Of a DNA stretch of 64,000 bases, positions 51,601 to 62,865 are shown one piece after another (the stretch's first letter is position 1; every line of letters starts with the position of its first letter). The notes under the pieces were generated by a model that saw only the letters and a program-made list of their open reading frames with translations, did not search any database and was not told where the DNA came from. The stretch is from Nautilus pompilius (taxonomy: Eukaryota > Mollusca > Cephalopoda > Nautilida > Nautilidae), in the NCBI GenBank assembly GCA_018389105.1, contig JACATO010000305.1:248001-312000 (forward strand), in the 5' to 3' direction. Made by a program: the position numbers and the translations under genes.

Positions 51601-54600
51601 TAACTTAGATTATTTTCCCACATTGTAGTGCTGCTATGAAAATTCATGATTGCCTACAAGTAGAAATTGGTACAATGTCTGCCAATCTTTAGCATGATTT
51701 CTTTTTTGATCTGCCAGACTGATTTCTTAGCTAAAAGTTCAGGAATAATCAGGGATGATCTACACCTAATTAAGAGTTTCTGTAGCGTTGCTGCACTGTT
51801 GGTAGATTTTCTAAATTATTGGCAGGTAAGAAGCAGATTCAGATGGTATGTATGAAAGAAAGTGGCTTTGATTTAATTCTGACATTAAAAATCTTTTGTT
51901 ATTTTTTTAAAATGTTTAAAATTTGCAGATAGCAAAGAAAGATTACTCAACATTCACCGGATTGGTTCGGGATCTAACCAGAAACTGTGAAAATGAACTT
52001 GAGAAGGCCAGGTCAGTAGTGCATAGTTCTTTAGAGGTTTTTAGAAATAAAGCTGTGATATAGTAAGTCATTTGGTCCACACAAGGTGCTATGACCTGTG
52101 AACTGGTCGGGCAGGTGGAAAAAAGATTGCTTTACTTTATTCTCTGCACTTGCACACTTTTAATGTTCTGGTTTGTAATGTACTTTATTTCAGGGTCATT
52201 TTCCGTTGGGTGACATGGATGGATCTGAACAAGTTAGAGGTAGATGAAACAGTTCATCCAGACTCGCCTCTGGGACTTCTCAGAGGAATAAAATATGGCA
52301 CTGAGAGCTACCACGATCTTTTTAAAAGACTTTGTAGGTATGTGGGGAAAAAAAAAAGATTCTGTTTCAATACATACTAGGGACATTTAAATGAAACCTG
52401 ACAGTAATAGCATTACTGTAATGGTATCTAGACCAGGTTACATTTCAGTGCCCTAGTAGCTACAAACAATATAATTCTACCAGGTAACTAATCCGGTGAC
52501 ATTAGTATAATTTTTGTAGTGTTTAGAAAAGCATTTTTTTCAAAAATATTGTTTTTAATCTTAGCTATGAGTGCAGTTGCATTGCTTTCTACATAAAGAA
52601 ACAAATTTGCAGAATATCTTTCCCTTATTATTTAAAATAAAGACAGAGACAGATAGAAGGGTTTAGCACAAGGAAATTCACATAGAGAATCAACACAATA
52701 AGAATGGAAAGTTGTTGTTGATATGTTATTTATGGAAGGTAAAGGATTAGTTCAGGCGCTTCCCATTGCTTTAGTAACTGAGCTTCTACAATGAATAAAG
52801 TAATGAGAAATACCTGAACTAACCATTGGCTGTCTATAGAATCAACACATTGTGGATTTAGCGATTCCTACACCATATACAGTAGACTCTCAATGGCTCA
52901 ACTTCAGGTAACAAACTAAACACAGATCCTTGGAAAATGCCTGTCTCTCCCATTATAGATAACTCAGGCTTACTCTATGTTGGATAAGTTGAGGCATTTC
53001 TTTCATCTTTGTTAATTTCTCTTTGTAACTCAAAGTTTGTCAGTTGACTTTGGTCAATTGATTTTGATAGCAATTTTCCACGTTTGTTAAGAAGCTGTGA
53101 ATTTCTTTTCATACATCACTGACCATTCATTGATGACACTGATTACTTTATACTAATTTATTGTCAGGTAATGAAAGGATGTTTATTGTGGCATTTTGTG
53201 GGTTTGGAACATTTGATATACGATTAAAAGAAATAAGAGAATAAACTGATTTCTTATATATAAAGAAATGCACAGCTTCCTCCTTGGTACCTCTTGTCTT
53301 AGACACGTCACTGCAAGCAACAACTTACACACCAAAATGACAAACTGGGGACTCACAAGATTGAGACAAAATGTCAGTGATTCTTGAAGTTGAAAAGGGT
53401 CTTAAAAAAAAAAAACAGAATAGCAAAGGAGTTTGACATTTCTTCAAATAATCATTCCATATGGCTTAAAAATGTTGATGAGACCAAAGACACTTACCCG
53501 AACAATGAAAGTAGAGATGCAAGCAGACTTGTGAAGGTTCACACCCCAGTATCCTGATATATCCATTATCGCTGAAGAATAGAAACCAGTAACTTAGATT
53601 AAAAAGTCAACTTTTGATAAGTCAAACTTCAGAGAACTCTAAATGTTTTGGGATGTCCCCGCAACTTTGAGTTATTGAGAGAGTGCTGTATTTGCTGTGA
53701 GAAAAACCTCAAAATCAGTGATGCTTTATAATTCCTGAACATATGACTTTTATTGTAGTACTTAAATAAAAGTTCATTTGGAAATTAAATAATTGCTATT
53801 TTATATATTGTATACGTAGATTATTCTGAATATCTTCCTGTTTTAGTGTGTAGATGATTGATAGGAGATTTAATAAAGCCATATAAAATTATCTAAACCT
53901 TTAAACTACTGTTAGTTAATAATGAATTCTCTTAGGTATGAGTAGATGAGGATGGTGTTAAAATATTTCTTAGCTGACCACCATTCAAAGATTTCTTGTA
54001 TTTTTTGCAATTTCAGTTATGCTGGAATGTTCTGCGAAATAATTCAAGGGTATTCTAAGGGAGCTGGTTACAGGCCAGGTATGAGGCTCCAGGATGAACA
54101 CTTCCGGAATTCGTGGACAGCAGTGTGCATTGAAGGGTCCTGGCAGTTTGTTAACTGCAACTGGGGTGCCAGGCATGTGAAACCAGGGCTGCCGAAAAGA
54201 AAAACCGATGACCTACAAGAGTTCTTCTACATGTGCGATGAATTCTACTTCATCACAGAACCAGAGAAGCACATTTATCAACACCTGCCTGACGATCCAG
54301 CCTGGCAGCTTCTTGAGTCTCCGATCTCTATGTCGGAGTTCATAAAACTGCCTGTTGTTAAGTCCCCTTTCTTTAATTACAGGATCCACTTTGCTGATCA
54401 TTATCAGAGCATCCAGCAAACTGAAAAGGGGAGAGTTGTGATAGAGCTAAAGATCCCAAGCCTCCTCGGCTTTGGTTACACACTGGACATAAAGGACAGG
54501 AAAACTGAGCCACCCTCTGTGGAAGGGCGAGTGATGCTTCGGATCGTTGGGCATAAAGCTATTTTTGTGGTGGCACCACCTAGAATGGGCAAATACTACT

Positions 54601-55367
54601 TTACCATCTATGCAAAAGACAGGTGGGATTCAGAGTTGCTGCAGAGTGCATGCGTCTTTCAAATAAAATGTTCTGACAGGGAGAATTTGCAAAGGAACAG
54701 CTTTCCCCCGATATCCTTTTTTGGTCCAACACCTAGTCTGAGTAACTTTGGCCTTCTTCCCATTGGTCACTTGGACCCATTTATCCAGTATGAAGGGGAG
54801 GATCTACAGCTTCAGTTTGAACTCCACCAAGCTGTAAAGTTGTCTCACTCCCTGCAGTTTTATGGCTCAATGGAGAACACATCATGTGTGGATGACTTTC
54901 ACAGGTTTGTGTTTATTAAGTATAGGGATGACATGTCAATACTGTATCAGATCAGGTGTCCGATCCGTGGTTTCTATGTGTTCTCTGTGTTTGGAGCAGG
55001 TTTTGACCGAACTGGTGACGAGCCGTATGACTGTGCCTTCAGGTACCTTATAAACTGCAGACAGTCAGGCAAGGACAAGCGACCCCTTCCCAGGGCATGT
55101 CATCGTTGGTTCAACTGCACTCTGCTCGCTCCTCAAGTGGGTGACCTTCACCCTGACAAGAAAGTTTCATTTAAGGTCTGTGTACCTGGGGCTGCTGACA
55201 TTGCAATGCTAATAGAAGACACCTGGTTTCATTTCAAGGAAACATCTCCCGGGATTTGGGAGGGGACAGTTGTGGCTGGACGTCGGTCAAGTGGAGCAAA
55301 GATTTATGCTAAACTGAACAAAGACCGGTCACGTTTTTCTCCCCTTGTGGAGTTTAAAGTGAAATAA
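39296..55367 (+). CDS. Gene B: LIM / coiled-coil / transglutaminase-like / KY-type protein (hillarin-like), 7 exons
   Basis: Coding exons are 39296-39646, 45835-45948, 47502-47885, 50189-50332, 51929-52011, 52194-52337 and 54017-55367: 2571 nt, 856 aa, all GT-AG. Domains: acidic N-terminus, LIM finger at residues 33-86, tail with a hillarin-type DHEAMGIKAALNAP motif, coiled coil about 164-283, transglutaminase-like core about 332-490, then three KY-type beta units. Triad positions appear as Thr395, Asn438 and Asn453, so catalysis is doubtful. Intron positions and phases equal those of gene A, and the last exon is clearly homologous throughout. The start ATG has G at -3 and +4 and lies in a CpG-rich block with an AAGATGGCG (YY1-like) motif about 110 bp upstream. 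A cytoskeletal scaffold role is inferred from the family. Confidence 0.91.
41777..42049 (+). repeat. Three tandem copies of a unit of about 98-101 bp
   Basis: The unit begins GATGTACCCAACGTGGTACG, contains GGAGGGTTAAAAGG and ends in a G run (CGCTCGGGGGG). GTACCC starts at 41781, 41879 and 41980. Each unit begins with what resembles the right end of the TTAA MITE, so a MITE terminus plus flank was triplicated. Located in gene B intron 1. Confidence 0.8.
42462..42515 (+). promoter_or_regulatory. YY1-like and RFX X-box-like motifs in gene B intron 1
   Basis: AAGATGGCGGC at 42462-42472 matches the YY1 consensus. GTATCCGTGGCAAC at 42502-42515 matches the palindromic RFX X-box pattern except for the central dinucleotide. 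Both are in the GC-rich part of intron 1, so an internal promoter or enhancer is possible. Confidence 0.3.
43381..43818 (+). repeat. Pyrimidine-only array (TCTC/CATCTC/CATTTCATT), first block
   Basis: About 440 bp of CT-rich tandem sequence with a higher-order unit of about 46 bp built from CTCTCCATCTCCATCTCTCT and CTTCATTTCATTAT. The sense transcript would be strongly polypyrimidine. Gene B intron 1. Confidence 0.92.
44327..44594 (+). repeat. Pyrimidine-only array, second block
   Basis: About 270 bp of related CT repeats (CTCTTTATTTCATATCTC variants), 0.5 kb after the first block and 1.2 kb before exon 2. The sequence between the blocks is unrelated AT-rich DNA. Confidence 0.9.
45835..45948 (+). 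CDS. Gene B exon 2: hillarin-type IRG...YDANAL linker
   Basis: 38 codons, phase 0 both ends, acceptor TTTTCAG, modest donor GAG|GTAATT. It encodes IRGSVYNPGWEYDANALEF, similar to linker repeats recalled from hillarin. It lies between long pyrimidine arrays upstream (43.38-44.6 kb) and a minisatellite full of donor-like sites that begins about 50-70 bp downstream. Skipping it would keep the frame. Confidence 0.78.
45990..47275 (+). repeat. 42-bp minisatellite with a 5' splice-site-like core in nearly every unit
   Basis: About 30 units of roughly 42 bp, consensus parts GAACCACAC, TATTGTAATGTGTG or TATTGTTATGTGCA, and ACATATTAAGGTAAGAC. From about 46640 on, two unit types alternate, giving an 84-bp period. 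About 26 units contain AAGGTAAGA or AAGGTAAAA, a strong match to the U1 target CAG|GTAAGT. Because 42 is a multiple of 3, long open frames appear on both strands (468 codons on minus); these are artefacts. Located in gene B intron 2. Confidence 0.93.
47502..47885 (+). CDS. Gene B exon 3: coiled coil
   Basis: 128 codons opening DFETSGIFDAQNDLEKRQ, highly charged, ending ...MLVMIAEKLNALQ at donor CAG|GTTTGT. It is a long Glu/Lys/Arg/Leu coiled coil homologous to exon 3 of gene A. Intron read-through would add a Leu-rich hydrophobic stretch (VCVLLLLLLSLFGLV) before a stop near 48044. Confidence 0.88.
47886..50188 (+). other. Gene B intron 3 (2.3 kb)
   Basis: AT-rich. A possible small TTAA-bounded element lies at 48478-48601 (TTAACCCTTTCGG ... 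TACAGAGTTAA), too imperfect to assign. Nothing else recognised. Confidence 0.5.
50189..50332 (+). CDS. Gene B exon 4: linker
   Basis: 48 codons, phase 0 both ends, acceptor TGTTTTAG, strong donor GAG|GTGAGT. An acidic start (EKKSESEGTEEEL) is followed by a Pro-rich part and VFEQLDNSVFE, which aligns with gene A exon 4. Confidence 0.85.
51050..51300 (-). mobile_element. SINE of the same family, minus strand
   Basis: Read on the minus strand: CCAGTGGTAGACTACTGG head, TTCTTCACCAGCTGTCCGCA body and CTCCCACATCT, matching the 14010 copy. Gene B intron 4. Confidence 0.5.
51929..52011 (+). CDS. Gene B exon 5: start of transglutaminase-like core
   Basis: 83 nt, acceptor ATTTGCAG, donor AG|GTCAGT, leaving phase 2. 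It encodes IAKKDYSTFTGLVRDLTRNC and on to the shared NELEKA motif. The next intron is only 182 bp. Confidence 0.87.
52194..52337 (+). CDS. Gene B exon 6: transglutaminase-like core, site of the missing Cys
   Basis: 144 nt, acceptor TATTTCAG, donor AG|GTATGT. It encodes VIFRWVTWMDLNK... and ends YGTESYHDLFKRLC. The position expected to hold the catalytic Cys reads Thr395. Confidence 0.88.
52880..53688. mobile_element. MITE with Tigger-type CAG termini and TA target site
   Basis: 809-bp element flanked by TA. Left end CAGTAGACTCTCAATGGCTC; the right end in reverse complement reads CAGCACTCTCTCAATAACTC. The interior shows no open frame. Terminal repeats of this kind are typical of Tigger-like non-autonomous elements. 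Gene B intron 6. Confidence 0.6.
54017..55367 (+). CDS. Gene B exon 7: rest of the core and three KY-type beta units, stop
   Basis: Terminal coding exon of 449 codons plus TAA. It opens SYAGMFCEIIQGYSKGAGY, then FRNSWTAVCIEGSWQF and VNCNW, so Asn replaces the expected His and Asp. It shares DDPAWQLLE, LPVVKSPFFNY, FFGPTP and the C-x-RW-x-C-TL block with gene A across the whole exon. No AATAAA occurs close to the stop; the first clear ones are at 56008-56013 and 56914-56919, suggesting a 3' UTR of about 0.65 or 1.55 kb. Confidence 0.93.
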
Positions 55368-58300
55368 CAACCATCAGAAGGCAAGATAACACCTAATTAT
55401 CATCTCATCTCTTAGGCAGCTAAATAAGACAAATTTTTGGATACAATCAGATTTATTTTCATTTTTGACATACATACACATATGAACGTTTATCTTTTAA
55501 AAGATATTCATTTTTAAAATTTAAAAAAAAAACAATACAAGTCTTTTAGAAACTGTTTACTCCACCCAGGAAAACAGTTTAGTTAAAAACAATAGTTTCA
55601 AAATGAAGCAGTACATTGTCAACTACAATCGCCATTCTTGAAAAATGCAATTTTACCTGGTACGTTTTGCGATATTTTGAAGTGATTAAGATGAAACGTT
55701 GGTTTACTGTTTGTTGTTGTTTTTTTTTTTGCTTTTTAAGTTAGAGATGCTATACGCAGATGATTATATTTCTTTTGGTTAATTAAAAAAAAAAAGTGAG
55801 AGACTTGAGAGGTGTCATAACAGAGAATGAGAATCTTCCTCGAGACACTATGGTGTCCAAACTTATACAGGACTCCGCTTCCATTTCTCCTTTTAAATCA
55901 CTTAATTATTCAGAATCAATGAACACCACTGCGAGTATTTACTATTTTTTGGTGGTGGGTTCTTGGCATAATGCAAGAAATCGAATAAGAGGTCATCAAA
56001 GAAAAAAAATAAACCGAAAAGAAAATGTACATTGCTCACAGTTTTCCCAGAAGCCATTTTGACGAAGACTGCAAGTCAGTAACAAGCGTGCGGCTGATGC
56101 ATGCGCAACAATGGAGGGTTTTAACTGTTTGATTGGTCAAACCACACTCCAAAGTCAGGCCAGTGTCTATTTTATTTATTTTAGGATTTGCACAAAATCT
56201 GCGAAGTACTTAAGTTTTCAGGAGTTTTGTAGAGACCAAAAAAAAAAAAAATGTCAGTATTTTTCTGAGCCCCCAGAACAGTTATCAAGTGCCATAATTC
56301 TCCTCCGAAGAGCGGATAAAATTTCTAAGTTTATGTATATCTACTGGAGGGGGTTTGGAAAAAAGTAACAGATTTAAAGAGCTCTTTCAAAAGCTTGCGT
56401 AAAGTATATTACTAAATCATAGATGTAGAAACTTCGCTAATTTTTCATTTTCATTGCTTTTCAAGTTTTTCGGGATGTAATTATTTTGTGTTATGGTTTA
56501 AAGTGGTGTGAGCTGTTGGCCGTACAAACGACTAGGGTTTTTTTCCCTTTAAAACCAACAAACACATGTATTTTGTATTTACTTTTTAAGAACTTATACT
56601 GAAGGCCCCATTTGAGGACCTATCCTGGTTTGAGCAAAAACCTTGATCAAGCCACTGAAAATTTGTTGCACTCCAATGAACAGTGGTTATTTTTGCTGCA
56701 ATGGTTGATTGCTGAAGGTTGTGAACTTGTTTTAACCCATTCCCTTACCAGAGCTGCTCTGAAGTGACAGACAAACACTGAGAAATTTAAAAAAAACAAT
56801 TTTTCTTTGCATTGCAAGCAAGCGGGCAGTTTGATGAAGTTCTGTTGCTAGACTGTAAGAAATACAAGCGCATGTTAAAGCTGAAGATTTAAAATAAGAT
56901 TAAACGTCTGTGGAATAAAGAATCAGAAGCTAAATGCATAGGCTTTTATATATTTACCTGAAGCAAAAAAAATGCTGCTGATTATTTTACTGCATCTAAA
57001 GTTTTCAATCCAGACCATAGCCATTAATGGAAGCATTGCCCATTTAAAGTCCCTAAAATCAACGAACTGACTTAATTGTTCCTGCTGACCGCTGCCCTGA
57101 AAGTATTGTCCACTCTTGTGATTTACTTTTCCACAAATATTAGATTTAAATTCTTATACCCACACTTCATTGTAAAAAAAACAAATGTGCAGTCATTTTT
57201 CGAGCAGATGAGTTTCTTATTCTGAACTTTCAATACCTTTTGCTCTTGCTGTTCAGTTCGTTTGTTTTCTTCAGAATTGTTGTTCTTGCTTTCTGATGAA
57301 GTCAAAGAAAAAAAAAGAAAATTATTGCCTAGGATGATAAAAATCTGATGGGGAAAATAGAGAGCTTTGTCTTTTGTGTAAAATTTCTGGTAATTCTATG
57401 TTGCTACTAGTGCTACATAGAAAGAAACTCACTCTTGGTTATAGTTGTGATGCTGACGCATAATTTAACCATCAAAGGTTTAAGCACTAATGTGGTGCTG
57501 TTTTACTTCGAGGTGTCGTGTTGTTTTCATCTTATTTTGGTATTTCCTGGAGTTGGCTCACTCACCCCGAGAAGTCTTGTAGAACGTTGATGGCAAGTTT
57601 TGTGTAGTTTCTGAATGGATAACATCTGATGGAATAAGTGCAGTGAAATGTAAATGAATGCTTACTGTATGTAAAATAATTTGGGCTGGCTTATCAAATT
57701 CTACTGTAAATTGTAAATATGTAATTACCATTTATTAAGATGTATGGAAATTTTTTTTTTTCTAATCTAAGAATTATTAGGCTGCTTGAGAAAAATATGA
57801 GCCAACCCTGGCTGCAGTCATTTTGAAACCTTGAAACAGCTCGGCTGTAGAACTAGAAACATTCAGTGAAGTCACCAGTCCAGTTTTCCACTTGTGTAAT
57901 CTATCATGGATCAATCAGAAACTTTCAGTGTGTTTTCCTATAAGGTAAATGGATGGATTATCCTAAATTCTTAATCACAAATATCTTTACACGGGCATTA
58001 AGTTGCCAGCCTGTCATGTTGTGAGATCCAAGAGCCACCCTTAATGAAATATCTAGGGGTTCTTCCTTCTGTAAGTCATGTGACCCACTCTGAGCTGTCA
58101 CAGACAACAATGAGATGCTAATGGCTTCAGTGATGCATCCCTGGGCTGAAAATAATACAAGTTAGGTGACTAGGGCTTCTAGTACAGACTTTTGTTTCAG
58201 TAAAACAACGTTGCGAAAAAAATTCAAATGCACCTGTTTTCCCCTCTACTACCTTTTTTTATTTTTAAATGTTTTTTCAAACATATTTGAGTAAATTGAG

Positions 58301-59259
58301 ATTTTCGGGTTTAGATGCAAATTTATTCTAATAATTTTATCTTGTTTTTTTTTTTTTTTTTACTAAAGACCAAACTGTCTTTTTTTTCTTTGTCAGATTT
58401 TAATTAGAAATACTTGAAAACTAATTATCCATCTTTTATTTTTTATGGTAGTCTTTATATATATTTTTAAAAATGTCAGGTTTTGCTTATATTGTTATGA
58501 AAAATCTCAATTTGCTTGCTTGCTTTATTTGTCCATTGTATAAATTCTTTAAAAGTCTAATCCTGTTTTTGTTTATGTGTTTAGATTAATAAATATTTTA
58601 ATGATGCAACGTGTTTAGTTTTTAATATTTTTGAGAACTACAACTGAGGATGCTGTTCTTTCTTGCAGCAGCTGGCCAGCTTGGTGGTTAGGCTTGTAGT
58701 ATGAGGTTAAGATTAAATCTGGTGCCACATCCATTACAGCAAGCATCTCCTGCAGACTGAGAAATGCAGGAAAAATTGGTTGGGAGTTACAGAATACACG
58801 ACACACCCAGAGCTGTCTAAAAGTGGTTCCATATTTATATTGTAATTGGTGCAAGGATGGACACAGTCTACCAGTCAGTGACTAGAATTGACATCTTAAG
58901 CTTCAAATTACATCAGTTGAAAAATTAAGGATGTGCGCCTATGTAGAGTAGGATCTGAAAGCAACACTGATTTCTTCAAATTGAGATATATCAACAAATG
59001 TGCGCGCTCCACCGTAGTGATTGCATGCGCGAGACTCGGCAACAATATTCTCCATTTTTTAATCCATGATCTTAAAGAACAGACTTCAATAGTTGGTACA
59101 AAGCCAAACAAGAAAAAAGTTGCTCTTTTACTTTATTCCTTACCTAATGCAAAACTATGGTCACTTGATTAATGGGAGCTCCATCTTTACTTCCATCCAT
59201 CTGCATGCTATTTTTTTTATCACTAAGTTCATTAACAGTTTTCCTCAATAAGATTGCTA
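55368..59259. other. AT-rich DNA downstream of gene B
   Basis: Contains the gene B 3' UTR (AATAAA at 56008 and 56914). No coding frame, RNA gene or recognisable mobile element was seen. A weak tRNA-like box (CTTGGTGGTTAGGC near 58680) may mark another SINE but is not called. Confidence 0.5.
56008..56013 (+). terminator. Candidate polyadenylation signal of gene B
   Basis: First canonical AATAAA after the stop, 641 nt downstream. A second lies at 56914-56919. Only transcript data can choose between them. Confidence 0.35.
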
Positions 59260-60660
59260 ATGATGCTAACAGAGGTTTTGGAGTCTTTTCAGCTTGTCAC
59301 ATCTAATTTTGCTAGCCTCTACTAGTCTAACAAAATGGTTATTCTGCAAAACATCAAACTCTGCAACAAGCTTTTGGGCTTCAAAACACCTGGATAAGAG
59401 GTGAATAGCAGTTTTGATGACGAGGGAAAATAAATTTTGAAGCAGGGATTGAGAATCTCTAAGACAGTGATCAGCATCAGCACCAAGAGTCATATGAGCT
59501 CTGCAGTGAATTCAAAATCAATGGTTGAACATCAAAGGAAATTTCCATTGTGCCACCAAGGCTTCAGAAGTTAGAAGGATAGTCTCCCAAGATTGACGGA
59601 TGAACTTGCAACTGGCCAGAAGTTAGAGAAAGTAGAATTGCAACTCGACAAACCCTTGCTAGTATTCTGGAGTTCTATTGATGCTTCCAGATCAAATTTG
59701 ATAAACTCAAATTTCTCCATTTTCTTCAGGCTCGCCACTTCTGAACACTCTTTCGGGGTTTGTAGATTCAGGTAATAACTTTGTCAGGTCTTCATATGGA
59801 TTCCTCACTGTTCAAACAGCATATACTCTAGACATCCACCTTGTTGTGCAGAGTTGCTTCAGTTTCTTTACATATTCTTCAGTAAAAGCAAGTTCTGCTC
59901 ATCTGAACAAGCTAGAACCAAAGAAACTAAATTTACCCTGCAGTGTTGAAGAATGGAATAGCTTCATCCCATTGTTTGACCACAAGGTTGAAGTTGAGTG
60001 ATATGCAGTGTACAAATAGAGGAACTGCTTTCAACAATCTTTTGAAATAGCTTCTGAACCTACACCATTGACACCCTGGCTTCTCAGTTCCTGTAGATCG
60101 AGACCAGCTAACAATTTTAGTGAGAACAACTGCAGTAGCACTTACCACAGAAACGAAGCTTAGAGTATTGTAAAGATGGAAACTGATCAGTATGAGTAAT
60201 GTTCCTGGCAGAGTAGTATAAATTATAATGGGGGGAAAGTTGGTGCATTTCACATTATCTAGACTGGTTTTTTGCATGCTCACAGGCAGGAGTTACATTT
60301 GTTCATTCTGAATTTGTGGACACGCATACTTGACAGATCTGGATGGTAGTGAAAGGATTTCTTGTAGAGTCAGAATGAATTCCTTGCGCTTGCATCGCCA
60401 TTAGACTGAGAAAGTTAGCAAACAGATTGCTAATAAGCTCACAATGCCCTATGAAAGAGAGGGACTACTGCAAGGGTGAGAATGATGATGAGAAATGCCA
60501 GGATCTGATTCCGGAATTTGGCTTCTCAAACGCACAGATTTCTCGGTCTCTTTTGTCAGGCCATTTACCTGCTTTCCACTGTGCATGAATAGCAATGGCT
60601 GCTATGTCAACACTACTACTCATATGCTTTGATTTTGGAAAAGAGGGGCCTAGCATGCCA
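59260..60660 (-). mobile_element. Degenerate hAT transposon of the DUF4371 type
   Basis: Minus-strand frames read in order: a possible N-terminal zinc-finger region (RSWHF near 60490), ATAVVLTKIVSWSR near 60110, PLFVHCISLNFNLVVKQWDE near 59960-60030, LKQLCTTRWMSRVY at 59830-59871, and a helical C-terminal part near 59270-59490. The H-C...H-N-LNLVV and LC-TRW-SR motifs are hallmarks of DUF4371/hAT transposases. Stops interrupt it and parts are eroded. It belongs to a different hAT group from the relic at 23230-24960. Confidence 0.68.
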
Positions 60661-61924
60661 CTAGAACTTGTGGTTCAATTGATCAGCAAACCACCAGCAG
60701 GATTTGCACCCTCCCCAAGAGGAGAACTCATGACAATTGCATCTGCCCATCTACTGGTCTAGCCAAGCAGACAATGTTGAAGATGTGAAAGACATTAAAC
60801 ATGCTTCCTCCCTTGCTAAAGCTACAGGGTCTTCTTCCTGCAAACCCAGAAGAGTTAAACTTACTGCAGCAAGTACAGTTTTGTTTCAATGAAATGGACT
60901 TAATAACTTAGTTCTTTACTGTTTTCTGTGCAGTTAAATGGGAATTTCAGAAAAAATTTATTTTTAAATTAAAATTTGAAGTCATTTTGGCATGATGTAG
61001 CATAAGTGGCGTAATATTGAAAAAAACATGGAAAGATAACCCTTAAAAGTTATTGCGAGATTTAAAAAAGATTAAGAATGTTTGGCATTTGCTGTATTTC
61101 TTTAATTTTCGCTGTTTCCATAGCAGCACTGATATTTATATTACTGCACAGTACCAAAAAAACATCAGTCATCTTCTTGTTCACTTAACTGATAAATAGT
61201 TAATAAAATCTAATAAAGCTGTATAGCATTTGTGGTGACTTTCAAATAGCTAGATGTCCATATCTGATATGTTCAGAATTGAAAAGATAAGTTAGGTAAG
61301 GGTTAAGTAAAGCTAAGCCACTGGAAAGGATGTTCAGAACTCTCATGGTATTTTCAAAAGATAAAGTAATATAAAATGAAATTGTTTAAAACAGAATAGT
61401 TATTATTTTCTGTTCATATTCTGATTTTACCATGATTGTTATTAATAAAAAGACACAAAAAATAAGATAAAGATTATAGGATAATTATTCATTTGATTGG
61501 TTTGTGGATCCCTGCCTTGACTCTGAGACTGATGTTATCTCAGGTGGAGGGGGTCAAGCATATGTCCCTTCAATATATCATATTGATGTCCTCAGGTAAA
61601 TGACTACTTATTTTTATATTGATTTTATTTAATATTATTCAGGGCTCAATGACATTTAAAACAAAGTGTACAACATTATGTACACAAGGAATCTGTAGTA
61701 TTATCATGATTATAAAAAATGTGTGAACCTTTGTTTGAATCTGTAGTGAATAGCATCTGGTAACGTTTGGCTTTTTAGACCTTTTATATTGTATGGTATG
61801 ATGTAGCTGCCACGAAAGTCACCAGGACGCGCGCACACACACAGAGAGAGAGAGGTTTTCTTTGCAGACCAAAAATACTGAAGATCTAGTTCAAAGACTA
61901 AGGAGAAAGCAAGAATGGACGTCT

Positions 61925-62190
61925 AGCTAAGATAAGTGCGTACAATAAACTGAGCCGCTGGCAGCGGGAGTTTGGTGCAGTAAAACAGGGTGTGGTCAGT
62001 AGCCTTGCACCTTGCAAAACATCCAGATTTAAGTTTGTACTCTTCTTCATTCTTCAGATGCGAGAGAAAACCCATGTAGCTGGCCGGTGAAGAAAAGGGA
62101 GAAATAAGCCATGCTAGGGAAGTGGTATGCCAAAGTGGGCCCTCAACTATGGCAGTCCAGCAGTCTACCACCAGACCACAAAAATCTATT
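61925..62190 (-). mobile_element. SINE copy in the right inverted-repeat arm
   Basis: Reverse complement of the 14010-14262 element, carried along with the arm. It encodes the same fortuitous 82-codon open frame. Confidence 0.53.
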
Positions 62191-62865
62191 CTTCACTTTA
62201 ATAAGGCAGATTTTGTGCTCACTGGATACATAAATTCTCGTGTGATTCTACCACTGGGAAACTGATGAAAAGTTGCATTCAATTTTTACTAGTTATGTTT
62301 TTTTTAATCACTTCTCAATGACTAATTTACAGGAGGAGGAGAAGTCATATCTATCTAATTTGTATGCACAGAACAAAACATTCTAATGCTACACATCCCA
62401 TAATTACTAGAGCACAACTGTATAACTTACCAATGCAACTCCAGTGTACCAGCTTCATCTTGGAACATACGTACATGTTCCTATGGTTTCAAAAAATGTG
62501 AAAATCTGAAGTCATGGTTTCTGCTAAAAGTGTGAGACAACTGATTATATATGGCACAAAAGACATCTACTTTCTTTAGGATGTAGATATGAATATTTTA
62601 TTGAAAGCAGACAAATTGAAAAATCCCAAGCAGACTACACAGCCATTAGAAGGATTGTGCACACAAAATTTACCATTGATGCATCATTCTATTAACAATT
62701 TAAAATGAGTATTCATATTTTTTAACTATAATCTCTCCGCCTACCAGTATAATTGGTGTTGAAATCGGGGAATGCTAGACCGATTTCTGCTAATTAATAC
62801 ATTGTTATTGTGTTATCAGTACCACTGCTTAAAAACTATTCTGGTAAGAGAATGTGGAAACTCTT

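Noticed and set aside
58670..58720. tRNA-like A box near 58680
   Set aside because: No convincing B box or cloverleaf; too weak to call a tRNA or SINE.
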